Shown here: one piece after another, positions 60,469-64,000 of the stretch
Position numbering within the stretch: position 1 is the stretch's first letter
How the letters are laid out: each line of letters opens with the position of its first letter
Assembly: GCF_000236585.1 (NCBI RefSeq)
Contig: NC_017278.1
Location: 1,302,001-1,366,000 of the forward strand
Source: Thermus sp. CCB_US3_UF1
Lineage (GTDB): Bacteria; Deinococcota; Deinococci; Deinococcales; Thermaceae
DNA: 64,000 nt
Direction: 5' to 3'
The notes under the pieces: model-generated
What the model saw: the letters and a program-made list of their open reading frames with translations, nothing else
Told to the model about the DNA's origin: nothing
The model's database searches: none
Program-made: the position numbers and the translations under genes

Positions 60469-61719
60469 CTACAGCACGAACCGCGTGAGATCCGGCGAGG
60501 CGAAGACCGAAGCCAACCGCTGCTCCACATAGGCCCGGGTAATCTCCACCCGGCCCAGGTCCGTCTGGAAGCTCACCTCCTCCAGCACCCTTTCCAGCAC
60601 CGTGGCCAGCCTCCGCGCCCCGATGTCCTCTAGCTCCTGGTTGGCCCTGTGGGCCGCCTCGGCGATGGCCCAAAGGGCGTCCTCATGGAAGAAAAGCTCG
60701 GTGCCGTCGGCCCTAAGGAGTTCGGTGTACTGGCGGATGAGGGAGTTCTCGGGCTCTTTGAGGATGCGGAAAAACTCCCCTGGGCCCAAGGGGGAGAGCT
60801 CCACCCGGATGGGAAAGCGGCCCTGGAGCTCGGGGATCAGGTCCGAAGGCTTGGCCACGTGGAAGGCCCCGGCGGCGATGAAGAGAACGTGCTCCGTGGA
60901 GATGGGACCGATGCGGGTGGAGACCACCGTGCCCTCCACGATGGGCAGGAGGTCCCGTTGCACCCCCTCCCCGGAGACGTCGGGACCCACGGTGCCTTCC
61001 CGGCGGGCCACCTTGTCGATCTCGTCAATAAAGACGATCCCCTCCTCCTGGGCGCGGCGCCGGGCCTCTTCCTTCAGCTCCTCCTTGTCAATGAGGCGCT
61101 CGGCGTGCTGGTTCTTCAGCACCTCCCGGGCCTCCTTCACCGTCATCCGCTTGCGCACGGGGCGCTTGGGGAGGAGGCCCTTGAGCATCTCCCCCATGCC
61201 GCCCATGCCCTCGCCGCCCAGAACCCCCATGAAGGGCAAGGAGAGCTCCTCCTCCACCTGCACCTCCACCGAGAGGCTATCCAGGCGGCCCGAGCGCACC
61301 TCGGCCAGGGAGGCCCGGAGGAGGGTGGCCAGCTCCTCCTCGGCCAAGGCCAAGGCCCTGGCCTCCACCTGCTTCTTCATCTCCTCCAGCACCAGCTGGT
61401 AGCTGGCCTCGGCCAGGTCGCGCACGATGCTGTCCACGTCCCGGCCCACATAGCCCACCTCGGTGAACTTGGTGGCCTCCACCTTCACGAAGGGGGCCCC
61501 CGCCAGACGGGCCAGGCGGCGGGCGATCTCCGTCTTGCCCACCCCCGTGGGGCCGATCATGAGGATGTTCTTGGGGGTAACCTCCCGGGCCACCTCTGGG
61601 GGGAGTTTTCTGCGGCGGTAGCGGTTCCTCAGGGCCACCGCCACCGCCTTCTTGGCCTCTTCCTGGCCCACGATGTGCTTGGAAAGCTCGCGGACGATCT
61701 CTGCCGGCGTGAGGTTCAT
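60469..61719 (-). CDS. hslU: HslUV protease ATPase subunit HslU (ClpY)
   Basis: This 416-residue AAA+ unfoldase has Walker [16 protein letters not shown] (about 53-67), Walker [13 protein letters not shown] and a C-terminus ending [11 protein letters not shown], the tail that docks into HslV. The inserted I-domain lies between the Walker motifs and appears shorter than in E. coli (443 residues). It overlaps hslV by 4 bp. Confidence 0.95.
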   Translation of the reverse strand: MNLTPAEIVRELSKHIVGQEEAKKAVAVALRNRYRRRKLPPEVAREVTPKNILMIGPTGVGKTEIARRLARLAGAPFVKVEATKFTEVGYVGRDVDSIVRDLAEASYQLVLEEMKKQVEARALALAEEELATLLRASLAEVRSGRLDSLSVEVQVEEELSLPFMGVLGGEGMGGMGEMLKGLLPKRPVRKRMTVKEAREVLKNQHAERLIDKEELKEEARRRAQEEGIVFIDEIDKVARREGTVGPDVSGEGVQRDLLPIVEGTVVSTRIGPISTEHVLFIAAGAFHVAKPSDLIPELQGRFPIRVELSPLGPGEFFRILKEPENSLIRQYTELLRADGTELFFHEDALWAIAEAAHRANQELEDIGARRLATVLERVLEEVSFQTDLGRVEITRAYVEQRLASVFASPDLTRFVL

Positions 61720-62258
61720 GCTTCTCCCAGGGTGAGGACGGTGATCTGGCCCGAGGTGTACAGGTCCACCTCGGCGGCGATGCGCAGGGCCTCCTCGGCG
61801 ATGGCCTTGGCGGAAAGGCCGGAGTGGCGGTAGAGGGCCTTGGCCGCCGCCAGGGCATAAGGCCCCCCAGAGCCCACCGCCAGGAGGGGTTCCTCGGGGG
61901 TGATGACCTCCCCGCTTCCCGAAAGCAGGACCAGGCTGTCCCGGTCAGCGGCGAGGATCATGGCCTGCAGGTGGCGCAACACCCGGTCGGTGCGCCAAAG
62001 CTTGGCGGTCTCCACCGCCCCCTTGAGCAGGTTGCCCTTGGCCTCCTTGAGCTTCTCCTCAAAGCGCTCCAAAAGGGCCAGGGCATCGGCCACGCCACCG
62101 GCGAAGCCCACCAGGACCCCCTCCCCCACCTCCAGCTTGCGCACCTTCACCGCCCCCCGCTTGAGGACGGTCTGGCCGAAGGTGACCTGGCCATCCCCCG
62201 CCAAGGCGGTCACGCCGTCCTTGCGCACGGCCAGGATGGTGGTTCCATGGATCTCCAC
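61716..62258 (-). CDS. hslV: HslUV protease proteolytic subunit HslV (ClpQ)
   Basis: This 180-residue proteasome-like threonine protease has a catalytic Thr in [14 protein letters not shown], exposed after removal of a short propeptide, and GDGQVTFG follows. I chose GTG 62258 because it gives a 5-residue propeptide, a family-typical length, and lies exactly 6 nt after TATCTT; the longer alternative ATG 62282 would add 8 residues. It is divergent from the MoxR-type gene. Confidence 0.92.
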   Translation of the reverse strand: MEIHGTTILAVRKDGVTALAGDGQVTFGQTVLKRGAVKVRKLEVGEGVLVGFAGGVADALALLERFEEKLKEAKGNLLKGAVETAKLWRTDRVLRHLQAMILAADRDSLVLLSGSGEVITPEEPLLAVGSGGPYALAAAKALYRHSGLSAKAIAEEALRIAAEVDLYTSGQITVLTLGEA

Positions 62259-62264
62259 GCCGCC

Positions 62265-62270
62265 AAGATA
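62265..62270 (-). promoter_or_regulatory. Leaderless -10 element of hslVU
   Basis: TATCTT (minus strand) is exactly 6 nt before GTG 62258. It lies within the extra codons of the alternative ATG 62282 start and therefore argues against that start. Confidence 0.45.
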
Positions 62271-62337
62271 CCGCCTAGGCATGAGAACGGCGTTAGCCTA
62301 AGAGGGGCCGCGCACACTCCTAGGGTGCAGGCTCCCC

Positions 62338-62343
62338 TAGACT
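62338..62343 (+). promoter_or_regulatory. Leaderless -10 element of the MoxR-type ATPase gene
   Basis: TAGACT is exactly 6 nt before the GTG at 62350. Confidence 0.5.
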
Positions 62344-62349
62344 GAAAGG

Positions 62350-63744
62350 GTGAAGGCCAAGACCCTAGGCGAGCTGCGCCGTACCTACCCCCTGGAAAGG
62401 CTACGGCGCACGGTGAAGGAGGAGGCCCGGGAGAACCTCCGGGAGAAGCTCCGCCGGGGGGAGCGGCTTTTCCCCGGCATCCACGGTTACGAGGACACGG
62501 TGATCCCCGCCTTGGTCCAGGCCATCCTGGCCAAGCAGAACTTCATCCTCCTGGGTACCCGGGGCCAGGCCAAAAGCCGGATCCTGCGCAGCCTGGTCAG
62601 CCTCCTGGACGAAGCCATCCCCGCCCTGCCCACGGAGCTGCGCGACAACCCCCTTTCCCCCATCTCCCCTGAGGGGAAGCGGCTTTTGGAGGAGGCAGGG
62701 GACGAGGCCCCCATCGTCTGGGTGGAGCGGGAGGAGCGGTACGTGGAGAAGCTGGCCACCCCCGACACCACCGTGGCCGACCTCCTGGGGGACATGGACC
62801 CCATCAAGGCGGCCCGGCGGGGCACGGGCATGGCGGACCTGGAGAGCATCCACTTTGGCCTCCTGCCGCGGGCCAACCGGGGGATCTTCGCCGTGAACGA
62901 GCTGGCCGACCTGGCCCCCAAGGTCCAGGTGGCCCTGTTCAACATCCTCGAGGAAGGCGATGTCCAGATCCGCGGCTACCCCATCAGGCTGCCCCTGGAC
63001 GTCTGGCTGGTCTTCACCGCCAACCCCCAGGACTACACCGCCCGGGGCCGGATCGTGACCCCCCTGAAGGACCGCATCGGCAGCGAGATCCGCACCCACT
63101 ACCCGAGGAGCCTGGAAGAGGGCTTGCGCATCAGCGCCCAGGAGGCCTACGTGCCCCAAGGGGTCCTGGTGCCCGAGTGGGTGCGGCTTTCCGTGGAGGC
63201 GGTGGCCTTCGCCGCCCGGGAGGACCGCCGGGTGGACCAGACCGCCGGGGTTTCCCAGCGCCTGGCCATCAGCCTCCTGGAGCTGGTGGCGGCCTCGGCG
63301 GAAAGGCGGGCCCTTCTCCAGGGCCTCCGCCCCGTGGCCCGGCCCCTGGACCTCTACGCCGGCCTCCCCGCCATCACCGGCAAGCTGGAGCTGGAGTACG
63401 AGGGGGAGCTGCAGGGGGCGGAGCGGGTGGCCAAGGAGGTGGTGCAACGGGCCTTCGGCCTGGTCCTCCCCCGCTACCGCCTGAGGACCGAGCCCATCGT
63501 GGCCCACTTTGAGGCGGGCAACCTCCTCACCCTGCCCGAGGCGGGCCCCCAAGAAGCCCTGGAGGCCATGGCCGAGGTGCCGGGGCTCCTGGAGGCCGCC
63601 CGCACCCTGGCGGGGAGCGAGGAGGCCGAGCTCCTCCTTTCGGCGGGGGAGTTCATCCTGGAAGGCCTGGTGGGGCGGCGCAAACTCTCCCGGGGGGAGG
63701 CCAGCTACCAGGCCGCGGACCGGAGCCGGAGCTACGGCAACTAG
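62350..63744 (+). CDS. MoxR/magnesium-chelatase-like AAA+ ATPase
   Basis: This 464-residue AAA+ protein has a P-loop variant [13 protein letters not shown] (about 69-81), Walker [14 protein letters not shown] and sensor [26 protein letters not shown]. It resembles the ChlI-related group that pairs with VWA-domain proteins to remodel or insert metal into targets. The gene that begins 9 bp downstream may be the VWA partner. It starts with GTG 62350 from a leaderless promoter. Confidence 0.85.
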   Translation: MKAKTLGELRRTYPLERLRRTVKEEARENLREKLRRGERLFPGIHGYEDTVIPALVQAILAKQNFILLGTRGQAKSRILRSLVSLLDEAIPALPTELRDNPLSPISPEGKRLLEEAGDEAPIVWVEREERYVEKLATPDTTVADLLGDMDPIKAARRGTGMADLESIHFGLLPRANRGIFAVNELADLAPKVQVALFNILEEGDVQIRGYPIRLPLDVWLVFTANPQDYTARGRIVTPLKDRIGSEIRTHYPRSLEEGLRISAQEAYVPQGVLVPEWVRLSVEAVAFAAREDRRVDQTAGVSQRLAISLLELVAASAERRALLQGLRPVARPLDLYAGLPAITGKLELEYEGELQGAERVAKEVVQRAFGLVLPRYRLRTEPIVAHFEAGNLLTLPEAGPQEALEAMAEVPGLLEAARTLAGSEEAELLLSAGEFILEGLVGRRKLSRGEASYQAADRSRSYGN

Positions 63745-63753
63745 GAGGGAGGC

Positions 63754-64000
63754 GTGAAGGCCATCCGCTACGCCCGCTACGAAGGAGGCCTGGAGGAGCT
63801 CAGCCCCGAGGAGATCCTCTCCCTCCTGGAGGACTTCCTCCTGGACTCGGGCTTCTCCGACCCCTTCCAGCGCTACGATCCCGACCCCGAGCGCCAGCCA
63901 ACCCTGGAAGACCTCTATGACGCCCTCCTCCAGGCCCTGTTGCGCAACGAGCTGGTACCCGAGGACTGGCTACGGGAGGCCCGCTTCGCCGAGCGCAAGG
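63754..64000 (+). CDS. N-terminal fragment of a gene partnered with the MoxR-type ATPase (possible VWA-domain protein), cut by window end
   Basis: The frame opens at GTG 63754 after AGGAGGGAGGC and stays open to the window end (82 codons). The visible part, starting VKAIRYARYEGG and continuing with acidic ELSPEEILSLLEDFLLDSG, is a helical N-terminal region like those of VWA proteins found after this type of ATPase. The VWA domain itself is outside the window, so the name is inferred from position. Confidence 0.65.
   Translation, partial: MKAIRYARYEGGLEELSPEEILSLLEDFLLDSGFSDPFQRYDPDPERQPTLEDLYDALLQALLRNELVPEDWLREARFAERK

Noticed and set aside
1-64000. Insertion sequences, integrases, phage genes or attachment sites
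   Set aside because: I saw no transposase, integrase or terminal inverted repeats, and the tRNA cluster has no repeated tRNA 3' end suggesting an integrated element.

Overview
The window is high-GC, densely packed bacterial DNA that looks like a Thermus chromosome or megaplasmid. Reasons: the type III CRISPR repeat ends in the 8-nt handle ATTGCGAC known from T. thermophilus, the proteins have a strongly Thermus-like composition, many genes start with GTG or TTG, and many promoters have a TANNNT hexamer exactly 6 nt before the start codon (leaderless transcription). All names are by motif and family recognition; no database search was possible.

Layout. (1) 1-14524, plus strand: an aromatic-acid catabolic island. 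It has an extradiol dioxygenase (cut by the window edge), a Liv-type ABC importer with a fused LivG-LivF ATPase, a Rieske ring-hydroxylating oxygenase (alpha, beta and a small companion protein), 4-hydroxybenzoate 3-monooxygenase (pobA), a TctCBA carboxylate importer, a zinc alcohol dehydrogenase and a 3-dehydroshikimate dehydratase fused to an HPPD-like domain (quiC). Several branches converge on protocatechuate. (2) 14553-20982: a DUF421 protein, a PIG-L deacetylase, an ABC pair with a double permease and no visible binding protein, and an APC-type transporter with a possible 10-codon leader peptide. (3) 20994-32627: a type III-A CRISPR-Cas locus: cas6, cas10-csm2-csm3-csm4-csm5, a TM1812/Csx2 CARF-HEPN gene, cas2, an unrecognised ORF, a 10-repeat array read on the minus strand, its leader, cas1 and a second CARF-HEPN effector (TIGR02710/Csm6-like). 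(4) 32698-35236: a CobD/HisC-like aminotransferase and a Tat-exported alkaline phosphatase. (5) 35284-40081: the thiamin operon thiE-S-G-O-C-D behind a TPP riboswitch. (6) 40128-46510: an assimilatory sulfate reduction and siroheme operon. (7) 46531-57984: a nine-gene minus-strand operon (KAS III-like, acyl-CoA ligase broken by a G9 tract, two hydrolases, MaoC-like hydratase, LivKHMGF), divergent from a STAND/SARP-type activator. The shared promoter carries three direct repeats at 11-bp pitch, 8 bp from a -10, which is the architecture of SARP operators. (8) 58037-64000: tRNA-Pro, Gly and Arg, tatA, fdhD, a TPR protein, hslVU, and a MoxR-type ATPase followed by a truncated gene.

How it fits together: two importer-plus-pathway islands bring in and degrade aromatic or other carboxylic acids; housekeeping operons supply thiamin, cysteine and siroheme; the CRISPR locus couples an apparently intact Cas10 cyclase site to two CARF-HEPN RNases. 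The least explained parts are the 55.3-46.5 kb operon with its SARP-like operator, and the unknown ORF lying between cas2 and the array.
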